From NCBI GenBank assembly GCA_034336665.1, contig CM067566.1:25760330-25824329 (forward strand): DNA of 64,000 nt, read 5' to 3'. Shown piece after piece: positions 12,623 to 23,300 of this stretch (its first letter is position 1; every line of letters begins with the position of its first letter). The position numbers were made by a program, and so were the translations under genes. The notes beneath the pieces are model-generated. The model was not told where the DNA came from. It was given only the letters and a program-made list of their open reading frames with translations, and did not search any database. The DNA comes from Luscinia megarhynchos. Its lineage: Eukaryota; Chordata; Aves; Passeriformes; Turdidae.

Positions 12623-12948
12623 ATATTATTAAGATCATCAAGAAAGGTTTGTTGTTTGAAACTGAATTGGCAGCCAAAAAGATTACACTGTTCAAGGATG
12701 AGCAACTCCCATGCTGCACAATACTGTGAATGTCTATGTAATAGTTGGTGACTTTCTTCTTTAATGAGCTGTCATCACTGTTAGGGAGGGAAGATGTGTG
12801 CATTTTGATAAACTGGTATCTACCTTGGCCAGATACCTGCTTTGTATGCAAAAAAGCAAGGGTGGGAACTTGCTTTGGCAAAAACTTCTTCAGCTTTTGT
12901 GGAGGTATCATATACCATGAAGTTTCAGAGTGCTATTGCTGTTATTGC

Positions 12949-12954
12949 AATAAA
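12949..12954 (+). terminator. AATAAA, alternative polyA signal of CWH43
   Basis: The hexamer lies in gcaataaaaagc, about 340 nt after the stop, with TG/T-rich sequence just downstream (ggttttttgaaaatg). This gives a more usual 3' UTR length than the signal at 12617 and is my preferred main site. Confidence 0.5.
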
Positions 12955-15900
12955 AAGCTTGGCCTTAGGTTTTTTGAAAATGAGAATGGAATCAGTGTAT
13001 TTCTTAATTAGGAGTTATGCAGTAAGTATGTGTTTGAAGTGTGTGCATTTTCGACTCTAACAGTATTTATATGTGCTGCTGTTCTACTTTTTATTCTTAA
13101 ATGAGTTTTACAACAATTTGCAGATAATTGATGTTCATAATACTGGAGAAAAAGAGGTGACTTTTATAGACTTAATTTTATTAACTGGACATTAGACACT
13201 TCAATGCTTTTACAAAGGGAAGAGTACCTCTGAATAATGATGGTTATGAGACACCTACATGAACAGACTGACAAACAATTAAAAACAGTCATGCTTAACA
13301 AGATTTCTGAGAGGGGAGAAAAGTTGCTTGTAACTTTTATTTAAAATTAACCATAATAAAGGGAAAACAAAAAAGAAAAAAGTTTTGTTTCTTTGCTAGT
13401 GCTATACTTCAGTAGGACTAGATAGACTAAATAGAGGTGTTGCTTTCTTGACCTAAGCAGTGAATTCTCTTAGGCAATGTACATGTGACACAATGTAAAA
13501 TGTTGTCTTCTCAGAGTTTCTTGGCACTGTCTTATATTTAGCTTCTGATCCTTCAGTATAGGTGCAGAGCTTCCCTTGAACAATGAGGGCATTTTCAGTG
13601 TTGTCCAAAGGATGTTTCCTGCTTGTGAGAAACCTTTTAGATAATTTAAGTGATGCGTTCAGTTTGGAAATCACATCTGTGATGTTGGTATTTAATACTG
13701 TGTGTCTTTCTAGTAATATCTAAACATACTGTAACTGAAAGGAATAGGTTATGTTGCAGGAAAGAGGATGGATTTTTTTCTCCCTCTAATTCTTCACCAT
13801 ATACTTGTAAGAACAGCTTGAGTGTACTCAAATTTATTGTTTCTTCATATAAGCAAATACAGAATGTGTTTTTACCCAAGGTTTCTTGTTCTGTGGAGTC
13901 AGGTAATTGCTGCCAGCACCACATTTGTCACTTTATTCTGGTCACCTATCATTTTGCTCCCTTGTTTTTAGAGCTGTGTTTCTGAGAGTGAAATTGATCA
14001 CTGGTCTTTGTGGACAGAGGATATCTGAAAGGCATTTAAAAAGCTCAGTGGTTATGTATTCATTATCTCAGATATTACTGACCATTAACCACCCATTGTT
14101 GAACTAATTTCTCACCTGTGGGTGCTTTGTGTGCCTTTACAAGCCCTCTGAACTTGGATAAATTACGTTGGGGAGTGCTACAAATTATTTTCTTGCATTT
14201 TTAGCAGTTTTTTTCTGCAAACATCAGTAGTCCTGGTCTCTTCTTTCACCCACCTTGCAAAAGCAGCTGGCACTGGCACTGTGTCACAGCGCTCTGAGTA
14301 TCCTCATTTATTTTCAGCATGCTCTCATGCTAGCTCTGATGCACATCCAGCCACAGGTTTGCTTTTTCATAGTCTGTAGAATACATCACATTATCTTGCT
14401 ACATTACTTAACATTCTCCACAGGCTGACTCTGCAAATACCTTGCAATGTGAGCAGTTTGTTAATGTGAAATGCAAGAAATTATACATATAAGTACAAGA
14501 AGCTTGAAAACTCCTAATTTTTTAACAATTAAAAAATAGGATGAGGATATTTTTTAAGAAGCCAGATAGCATAACATGACTTGCATAACAGATCCATTTA
14601 TAAATCATATCTGTATGTAATCTTTAAAGTCTCTGAGCATACTTTGATGTATTTTTTACAGGATTTAGACATGCTCACCCCATTAGGAAAGTTCATGTTG
14701 ACAGTAAAAAAAATCTAAACTTTGAATATTCTCTTCCTCTAAGTAGCCTGTATAGTTTAATGTTTATAATTAGTAGCTAATATTTGTTGACATTTGCATT
14801 ATTTTATCAGAATGATTAAGAAAAAACATGACCACAAACTGTTTGTATACTTCTACTACTGTGTTGAGGATTGAGAAGCCAAAACTAAACTTTATTTGTC
14901 CTTTCATCTATACACTGATCTAATCCCTTGTATCTCAGTGGTTTAGAAAAATGTGCATTATATATCTAAGTCGCAACCACTGTTTCAAACTATGACAGAA
15001 ATGTGCTAGAACAGGTCCTGCTGCAGGGGTGTGTGACTAATCTTTTAGTTTTCTAATCATACTCTCTTCATCTCAGCTTTCATAAAGAAAGTATGTTATG
15101 AAAGAAAATGTTTGTGGATATCTTTATGCATTCAGAGATGACACACAAAGAAAAAAAAGTATAAATCAAGCAGTATTTACTAAAGGTTTGAACTTTTGCT
15201 TGTGGTAAAAAGGTCTAGATTACATATATCTGACTTCTAAATAATAGATATTCTGTTGTACTCCAAATCCCATCCTCTGAAATTCTGTGCAGGTCAGTTG
15301 AAGTTTGTGGGAATGTACAGGAAGAGACAGCAGTACATCAGGGGCCTACCAGTGTGTATCTTGGAATAAATAAAGAACTCCAGGTAACATATATGAGAGC
15401 AACGTTTTGAGGGTAATTGTACTGGATTCTTCAGCAGGGTGGAGACTCCAGTCTCCTCTTACATATATATTCCTGCCTTGACTCAGGCACAATGACTCCA
15501 GTGTTGTTACAGAGCACTCCAAAATTCGGGAGCTGCAGTTCAAACCTCTTGGGCTAAGAAAACCTGACATCGTTATTTTCCATTTTCAAAAACGGTGTTG
15601 CAGCTACAAGCTGAGCAAAAGTTGGACACACCCTTTGGTTTTGAACCAGAGTTGATGTTATTGAAACAAGCTATTGCAGCTTAAGTGTATAGGTAACCAG
15701 TTCCCACCTGTCTCACTGAAACACAGCGCTGAGAATGTTCACGGTTCTCTGCTGATAATGAGGGAGCTTTGTTGCCCCAGAGAGAGGTGATGCACCTCCA
15801 GGGTTTAGGAAGAAATTCTTAGGTGCTCTCAAGCTTGACTGCTCATGATGAATGAAGAGAATGTAAAATTCTAAACTGAAGCTGAAAAAGCCCATTAACT

Positions 15901-17029
15901 GGAATGTAAGAATTTAAATATCAAGAGCCCTGAAACATGATTTTTCTTATTTATGTAAAATGACATTTGTTTGCAGAATGTTACAGAAGGACTTTTGGGC
16001 CAAAGTAGTATACCTGTGGAACAAGTGTTAGAGAACAGACCTTTTCACTTCAACAGGGAACACAGTATGGGTCTATGGGATGGGGAGATTAAAATGATCT
16101 GGACTGTTTAATGAGTAGTCCTTTGAAGCAGTTAGTGTAATCTGCAGCTGCTGCTTTCTGCCACTTGAGGTCCTCTTTTGTCCCTAATTAGTACAGTTTG
16201 TTGATGCCAAGAGGGAATAACCCAGGTGCTAGGTTTTTTCATTGTAACTCTGGGGGTGAAAAATCTTTTCAGAAGCATTACACAAAGCTGTGTTGACTTG
16301 GGTATCATTTGTTACCTCTTCATATCTGCAAATGATTTAGAACTGTGATTGCTGGACTTCTTGTGGGCACTTTGTTTATTTTCTTACAATACCCTGCACT
16401 GTACTTTGTTGCTGCTTTATCTGTTTTCTTAATGTTCAGCAAATTCTTCTTTGTAACATTTTTCAATAATTTTTTTTTCCTCCTCTGACCTGTAAAACAC
16501 ATCATGGCTTGTAATTCTGGTGCCTAAAATTAACTTTCAAGCTTGTTTCTAAACAAAGCAAGATGAATAAAAGTATTCAAGAGATACAATGGCTTTATCC
16601 ATCTGGAGTCTGATATCCTTTGGAAATAGAATTCCCTTTTGGAAATTCTTTCTCAAAGACACATCTGCACTTTTCTGATAGTGAAGAAGATACAACTAAG
16701 TAAATGGCTCCTCTTTCTCATTAAACTTCTAAGTCTGTCCTGCAACCATCCAACAACAAAACCCCACAATCCAGTATTTTTCACAGTCTACAATTAAGTT
16801 TTTTATGTGGTTGCCATTTTAGCTATCAATTAAAAAAAGCAATGCAAGCATAAAAAAGCAAACAATGTCAGTCTTTCTCCAGAAAAAAAGAAAAAAGTCA
16901 GACGTTTCAAGTTTGATCTAATTGGCAGATGAATTTACTGCCCCTCTCCATTTCCATGGTTTGTTATTCCTCTCCTGTGCATGCATGGGAGCACTTGCAC
17001 ATATGTGTAGTAAGCCACATCTGGATATT
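12955..17029. other. Intergenic DNA between CWH43 and the LTR
   Basis: AT-rich non-coding DNA. A stretch near 15,270-15,560 (AATAAATAAAG followed by a GC-richer block) could be a decayed element, but I cannot assign it. No ORF here has codon structure, neighbouring splice sites or family likeness. Confidence 0.6.
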
Positions 17030-17975
17030 CAGCTGGCTGGGGAAACAAACAAACAAATAAACAAAACTAAAAGAAATGTTGAGGGGTTTCTATCACTCCC
17101 CTGTGCAACTGGGCAGGAGAGAGAAAATATAATGAAAGACTTACGGGTTGAGATAAGAACAGGGAGAGATCACTCATTAGTTAGTGTCATGGACAAAAGA
17201 GACTTGGGGAAATTAATTGAATTTATTGCCAATCAAAGAGCAGGATAACGAGAAGTAAAACAAATCTTTGGAGCATGTTTTCCCTTTCCCTCCCTTCTTT
17301 CTGGCCTTAACTTTATTCCCAATTTTCTATTCCTCCCACACAATGGCTCGGGGAGATGGGGAATGGGAGTATTTGTCAGTTCATCATGTGTTGTTTCTGC
17401 TGCTTCTTCCTCCTCAGGGAGAGGAGTCCTTCAGCTGCTCCAGTGTGGGGTCCCTCCCACAGGAGACAGTCCTACACAAACCTGAGGTCTTCTCAAGAGT
17501 TGCAGTTCTTCATGACACTTTTCCACGGGGTGCAGTCCTTCAGAAACAGGCTGCTCCAGCATGGATGTCCCACAGGGTCACAAGTCCTGTCAGGACCCTG
17601 CTCCAGTGTGGGCTTCCCACAGGGCCACACCTTTCTTTTGGGGGGCACCCACCTGCTGCAATGTGGGGTCCTCCACAGGCTGTGGAGGATTGCTGCAACC
17701 CTGTGGAGATCCACAGGCTCCATCACAGCCTGCAGGGGAATATCAGTTCTGACACCTGGAGCACCTCCTCCTCTTCCTTTACTGACCCTGCTGTCTGCAG
17801 GGCTATTTCTCTCATGTATTCTCACCCCTCACTTCTCTGGCCATGATTACATCTGTGCATTACTTTTCTTTCCTTCTTAAATATGTTACCATGGAGGCAT
17901 TACTCCATCACTGATTTGTCTATCTTGGAGCTGTCTGGCCTTGGGGATGTAGAGGAAGTTTTCTAGCAGCTTCTC
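17030..17975 (-). mobile_element. Solo LTR of an avian endogenous retrovirus, antisense
   Basis: The block carries landmarks I recognise from an abundant avian LTR, written on the opposite strand: tctatcactcccctgtgcaa, gagagaaaatataatgaaag, gttgagataagaacagggag, a run of gctccagtgtggg-type modules (17,430-17,700), and cacctggagcacctcctcct. On the minus strand an AATAAA lies at 17222-17227, as expected for an LTR polyA signal. No gag, pol or env coding sequence flanks it, so it looks like a solo LTR left by recombination. The ends are approximate. The family name was not determined. Several overlapping ORFs inside are by-products of its GC-rich modules. Confidence 0.78.
17430..17700. repeat. 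Degenerate internal tandem modules within the LTR
   Basis: Modules of about 30-60 nt recur with variations on 'gctccagtgtggg...cccacagg...cagtcct(t/a)ca' at 17,436, 17,545, 17,600 and 17,655. They produce an above-average GC block with several open frames on both strands. Confidence 0.65.
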
Positions 17976-18842
17976 ACACAATGATTGATCAGCCATGACC
18001 TGATTGATCTGCTCTATGTAAAATGGAGTATTTCTGCATTTTATAAACTCAGACTTCAGAAGGGAAATACAGGCCTGATTTTGTAGCATCTGATGGCTTA
18101 GAGACTTCCATAGCAGTTTCAGCTAGTGGTAAAAAAGGAGATTATAACTTCTTAAGGTTGGAATGAAGGTGCATGTTTTAATAGGCCTTGTTCTCATGCC
18201 TTTTCTGGCTGATGCATGAATCCCCTATTTAGCAGGCAGAAGCTAAGAAAACAAAGTTTCTTTTATGTTTCCCTATGGATTTCTTTGCAGATCTCATTTT
18301 TAAGGGTCGGAGATTATACTTGTACATTCAAAAATATACTGAAGGTTTGAAATAGGCTTGTCAAGCCTCTTTGCTTTATAATTTAGAATGAAAGTAGTTA
18401 CAGAAGCTGTAGTCTAAGGAAATATATTTAAGGCCAAGTAGTATCTTTCATTTTAGACTAATATAAATGGGGGGAAAGTACAAACCTTTCTGTCTTGAGA
18501 TACAACCAAAAAGGGTTTTTCTGCTACTTTTTTCTGGGCCACTTTTCTTTACATCATATCAATTTACAACTTTGCATGGCATGGAAGATGTTTCATTTTT
18601 GAATTAATTTTTATTCTGAACTAGCAGCTTGCATGCTTTTTATGGTCAAGTGAACAAACAGACACCTCTAAAGGAATTGTTCCTCTTAAACCAGAATTAG
18701 ATCAGATGAGCTACTCAATGGTGCCCCTACTGGATATAAGAATTTGAGATGACACATACTAATGTGAATGTCTGGCATGTGGGATGTTACAGAACTACCA
18801 AAAAACCTAGCTTACATTGCTTTATAATTACTCTTTTTTTTT
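17976..18842. other. Intergenic DNA, nothing recognised
   Basis: AT-rich unique-looking sequence between the LTR and the CR1 tail. The first 120 nt may still belong to the LTR, whose 5' edge is not sharp. Confidence 0.5.
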
Positions 18843-18965
18843 GTAGAGGTTTCACAGAATTGCAGAATATTCTGAATTGGAAGGGACTGTCAGGGATCAC
18901 TGAATCCAGGTCTCAAGTAAATAGTTCAGACGGGGACTGAACTTCAACCTTAGTGTTATTAACAC
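18843..18965 (-). repeat. CR1 LINE 3' end fragment (antisense)
   Basis: Begins gaggtttcacagaattgcag and continues with gaattggaagggactgtcag and gatcactgaatccaggtctc. This is the reverse complement of the CR1 3' terminus (…GGTCCCTTCCAA…TTCTGTGA). Short and diverged. Confidence 0.75.
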
Positions 18966-19449
18966 CAACTAACTGAGTTAAAGAAAATATGATGAAAATA
19001 GGAAAATATCCTGAGATAGAGGCAGGAAGTTCTGTAGAAATAATTTCAAAGATTTAGTAAGTAAGAATTTCAAATATTGCAAGCTTCATTTGTCTGACAT
19101 GAGTTTTAGTATATGACTTTTGAAAAGCTGATTCATTTTCTTGAGGACTCCATCCTCTTCTCTGTAAAACAGGTAGTGGAAAACACAAGCAAAATAAATC
19201 ATCTGCACTTGCATTTTCTGATTCACTGAGTAAGGCAAAGCTTACAAAAACCTCCAAAGAAATATAAACAAGCCTGTGATCAGTTAATTCAGGACTGTAT
19301 GTTAATGCAAAGGGACAATTACCTTAAATCTGGCACTACTTCAGTTTCATAGTTCTTGACTGTAACTTATCCTCTTAGCGGAAAGGTTTATTTCATTACT
19401 CAGTTCTGTCTTTATAATCCTCCACTGCGCACAGTGCTCTAGCATTCTC
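18966..19449. other. Intergenic DNA upstream of the CpG island
   Basis: AT-rich, with no feature I can name. G+C starts to rise after about 19,420. Confidence 0.5.
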
Positions 19450-20349
19450 TTCGCATCTGTGTTTCAGAGTGCCAGGGCCGGCATTTATCCCTGGAGCGCC
19501 ACGGGATGCTGAGCTCGCATGCTAAGCAGCAATGACCCGCAGGGTGTCTTCCTCCCCCGGATCAGGGATGGCGACCTCTCGGTGCAAGGAGAGGGAAAGG
19601 AGGCTGGCCCCACGCGCTGGATTTCTGGGATCGAGAGCAATCCCCAGGGGCAAAAGCCGCTGCCATCGTCCCGCAAGGAGCACTCTTGGCCCCAGGTTTC
19701 CCCACCGCCCATCCTACCGCTGCTGTAACATTGACCTGACACTTGTGGGCGTTCGGCTGGCGTTGGCGGCTTGCCATTCGTTCTCCTTTGGAAGAGGGGA
19801 GATGAAAGAAACAAGGAATTCTTTCTAGATTAGCCGGTGACTTGGCCGCACCGCGTGCGGATCACAGAGCAACAAGAAAGTGCCGCAGTCCCGCCCCCCC
19901 CGCGCCGGGCACTCCGGCCCGCCTGCGGCCCCCACAGGGCGGGGCAGCCCGAGACCCCGCCCCTTCAGCTCAGCCAATCGCATCAGCGCATGGGCGCGGC
20001 CCTCGGTCCCCACAGCCAATCAGCGCCGCGGGTGACACAAAGTGGTGCTCTTTGCACGCGCTTTAAAGGCCGGGAAAAACTGGCAGCGCCAGAGCCCAGT
20101 CAGAACGCAGGGAGGCGTGGCCGGCTCGAGCTTCTGCCCAATGGGAGGCCGGGGAGGTGCTGCGGGGCAGGCGGGCGGAGAGTGGCAGGAGCCTCGCCCA
20201 GTAAGAGAGCGGAACTCGCCGCCTCCCTCGGCAGCCCGGGCCAATGGGCGCGGGCAGTGGGCGGGGCGGAGGTGTCCGTGCCCAGGCTCTGGATTGGGAG
20301 CAGGGCAGGAGCCGGGCTGGGCCGGCAGCGTGTGCAGCGCTGCACGAAA

Positions 20350-20374
20350 ATGCACTCGGATGCCGCCGCTGTCA
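20350..20374 (+). CDS. DCUN1D4: DCUN1D4 coding exon 1
   Basis: Encodes MHSDAAAV plus one base, before the donor gtgagt. The ATG (acgaaaATGc) has A at -3, a good initiation context. It lies in the CpG island just downstream of the last CCAAT box. Confidence 0.93.
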
Positions 20375-23300
20375 GTGAGTAGCGCCGGGGCCGGGCCCGA
20401 CGCCCGCTTCGCTGCCCGGCCTAAACAACCGCTCGGCTGGGGGCGGCTTCTCTTGCCCCTGACCCGTAAGGCTTGGCCGAACGCGCCACCGGGATTCCGG
20501 ATGCCGGGGAAGGGTTCAGGCCCGCGGATGCGGGACCGCCGCGGAGCGGGGCGGTGTGTGCGTGCCTTGCGGTGGCGCCCCCGCGGCGACAGGGCAGCCC
20601 CGCGGCCCTCAGCGCGCTCCCCCGGGGGGCGGAGGCGGGAGCGGGCGGGGGCAGCCGCACCGGGGAGGGTTGGGGGCGCTCGGAGGGTGTGACGCAGTTT
20701 GCCCGACCCAGCTGGCGAGCGGATGAGGCTGCGGCCGGCCCTCGTGGCCGGCTGTGAGAGAGCCGCGACTGCCGAGGGGAGTGCAGGCTGCGGAGCTGCG
20801 GGTGTAGGGGAAGACGGGCGGGGGTGAATTCAGCGGGTTCTGCCGGGCCGGTGCGGGAGAACCGGGTTGCTTGTGCGGGGGACTGGAGCCGCGGCGCATG
20901 GTGGGAGGTGGAGTCCCTGCGAAGGCGGCCCCACACTACGGGCCGGCGTGGCGGACTACATCTCCCAGCGGGCCGTGCGGCGACGCGGCGCGCTGCCCCC
21001 GCCCCGCGGACCCCCGGCCGGAGCCGCCGTCCCCGCCCGCCCTGGGGAGCACGGGGCGATCGCGCCGCCTGCTCTGGAGGAGCGTAGCGAGGGCTTTGTC
21101 TCCGCAGTAGAGTTTCTGGCTGTGCGTTCCGAGCAGCAGGGACCGCCTGCTGTAGACGGGTTGCATGGCGCGGGGGGTCACACATCTGCGTGGCCGTGGG
21201 GTGGCCAGGGTTCAGGGACAGGCACCGTCCGTGTCCGCTGGGGAGGCCAGGCTGTCGTCCCGAGCACTAAAGCTGCCCTCTACAACGACAGATTTCCCTG
21301 TGAAATTCCCCAGGAACGTGTTCTCACATCTCTGAGATGCTTTATTACTGTAGAACTTGCTTGTGGGAAAGATAATGAAAATTGGAGCTTTGATCGTGCG
21401 TTAATGAATGATGGTCTGACTTTTGGACAACGTCCTGAAAGCAGTCGGTGGAAAGAAATGCTGCATAATGCCTGGATTTTCTTGAATCCTTCTGTGTCTC
21501 TTAAAATGAGGTGTCATACAGGGGCAGCCTGGTAAAGGCTCTAACTCATAAGGTTATATAATTTTTTTAGTAGTTCTGGTTTATTTTACCCTTATATTTA
21601 GAGATCATTATGTGTTGGTGGTGAGGGCTGCCATTAAAGCAGAAATAATTGCCTCGTATTAGAAATGGAAGGGTAATTATTCTAGAAAATGCCTTCTGTT
21701 CAGTGTCTTTTGTCATGTGTTCTGTCCAAAAAACATACAGGTCCTCCTTAAATACATGTGTTAGTTGCATTTACAAATATCCCAGAGCTCCCTTATGTAG
21801 GATGCTTAGACTACATAGTGATTTTAATTTTTTTTAAGTTTTAACTTGTCTGCAGAAAATAAGAAGAGTACTCTTCCTCAGTATTCAGCTGTTACTGGCT
21901 TTTCATTAAAAATGCTCTGTGGAATGATCAGATCTTACACCTCAAGGTGGTTTGGTTTTTTTTTGTTTTTGTTTTTTGTTTTTTTGTTTTTGTTTTTTGT
22001 TTTTTCTTCATATGTGTTAATAAATATGTTTTCCTAAATTAGCTAATTTCATTATCTGTAGCTTCATAGTGGTTGGGTTTTTTCATTGGTCTAAATGCTC
22101 GAAACAGGAAGTGTTCATAGCAGAATTTTGTTCATAGCACATATAGAAGCTGGATTATGGTAGTCTCTTTACTGAAAGTTTATTTTGAGCCACCTTTTTG
22201 ATCCTTCTTAGATCCTTATCTGTTCTCATGATGTAAACTCCATTAATACATAATTGCTCAGTCTCAGTTTTATTTTCTGAATACGCATCTTTCACATCAT
22301 ATGAGGAAAACAACTTTCCTTTTTTCTGTTGAAGATGTTTGCTTAAAATTTTCTTGTAGCTCCTGTAGTTACCATTGGAAAAGCTTCTCTATACAAGACC
22401 ATGCAATAGGTTGAATTAGGCAGGTAAAGTTGGTTTTTTTTTTTACTGCTTCTGTTTATTCTGTTATGTCAGGATGAGCTCTTATTTGTGTAATTGCAGC
22501 ACTTAATTTAAATTTATTTTTGTCTGAGTACTTTTTGTGCTAACTCTTAGTGAATTATTAATCCTGTGTTTTCTTTAGTTCCCCTCCTCCCACACTTTCT
22601 TTGCAGGTATTGAAAGCAAAGACTTTGGGCTTTTTCAAAGCATTTGTTCCTAGTTTATTTTGTGTCTTCAAGCAGAAGATAACTTGCTTAATTTGTCTGT
22701 CTTGTGCTTGCCAAAAAGCATAGCACTAGGAAGTACAGTACATCCTGTGAAAGTGTTCAACTCTTGTATCCAATTTAAATATTAGGGCATTTGATAGTGT
22801 GATGATTATTTTTTCTACATTAAGTAAGACTACTAACAGGGGCTTGAAGCAGAACCCTTAATTTAAATGTGCCAGCATTGTTGTCGCACTGTCCAATTAA
22901 ATTAATTAGAATTATGGTCTGGTGTTAAACAGAATTGTTACTTTTGGCTCATAAAGAGATGAACTACCAGTTCATTCAGTGGGGACATACGTATATGCAT
23001 ATAAAATTGTTTGTATATAGATGGTTATATACATATAGTTAGAGCTGCAAGGCTTTAGCTTGTCCTGGAGAACTGACTGGTATGACACACTTGATGCAGA
23101 TGTGTTGCTGCTTAGACTGTGGGACTGGATCTGCTGCAGCTGCTCATTAGCTGTAGATTACTGCTTCCCTTGCTCTGTTGGTAAAGTGGTTTGTAGGAGC
23201 ACTCTCTAATCCAGCCAGTGAAATGTACCTGGGTTAGCTCTTGCCACTTTCTTAAGTTGTCTAAACTGACAGGTTGATTTCTTGCCCGAAGTGGGTTAGG

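Larger units (their letters stand above)
19450..21300 (+). promoter_or_regulatory. CpG island, promoter of DCUN1D4
   Basis: Dense CpG and very high G+C against an otherwise AT-rich window. It covers the first coding exon at 20,350. CCAAT boxes lie at 19974-19978, 20016-20020, 20138-20142 and 20241-20245, and an inverted one (ATTGG) at 20293-20297. There are GC boxes such as gggcggggc, and a TTTAAA at about 20,062. The CCAAT spacing points to transcription starting at roughly 20,300-20,345. Such islands usually drive broadly expressed genes, in keeping with DCUN1D4. Confidence 0.88.

Noticed and set aside
12360..12911. 183-codon open frame on the minus strand over the CWH43 last exon
   Set aside because: It is antisense to a conserved coding exon and its 3' UTR, has no splice or family support, and its translation shows no domain. 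A chance frame.
17268..17880. Open frames of 110 to 192 codons on both strands near 17.5 kb
   Set aside because: They fall within the GC-rich modules of the solo LTR and do not resemble retroviral or host proteins.
19837..21535. Several long open frames (up to 254 codons) on both strands of the CpG island
   Set aside because: Stop codons are rare in very GC-rich DNA. The products are Arg/Pro/Ala/Gly-rich low-complexity strings with no recognised domain, and they overlap each other in many frames.
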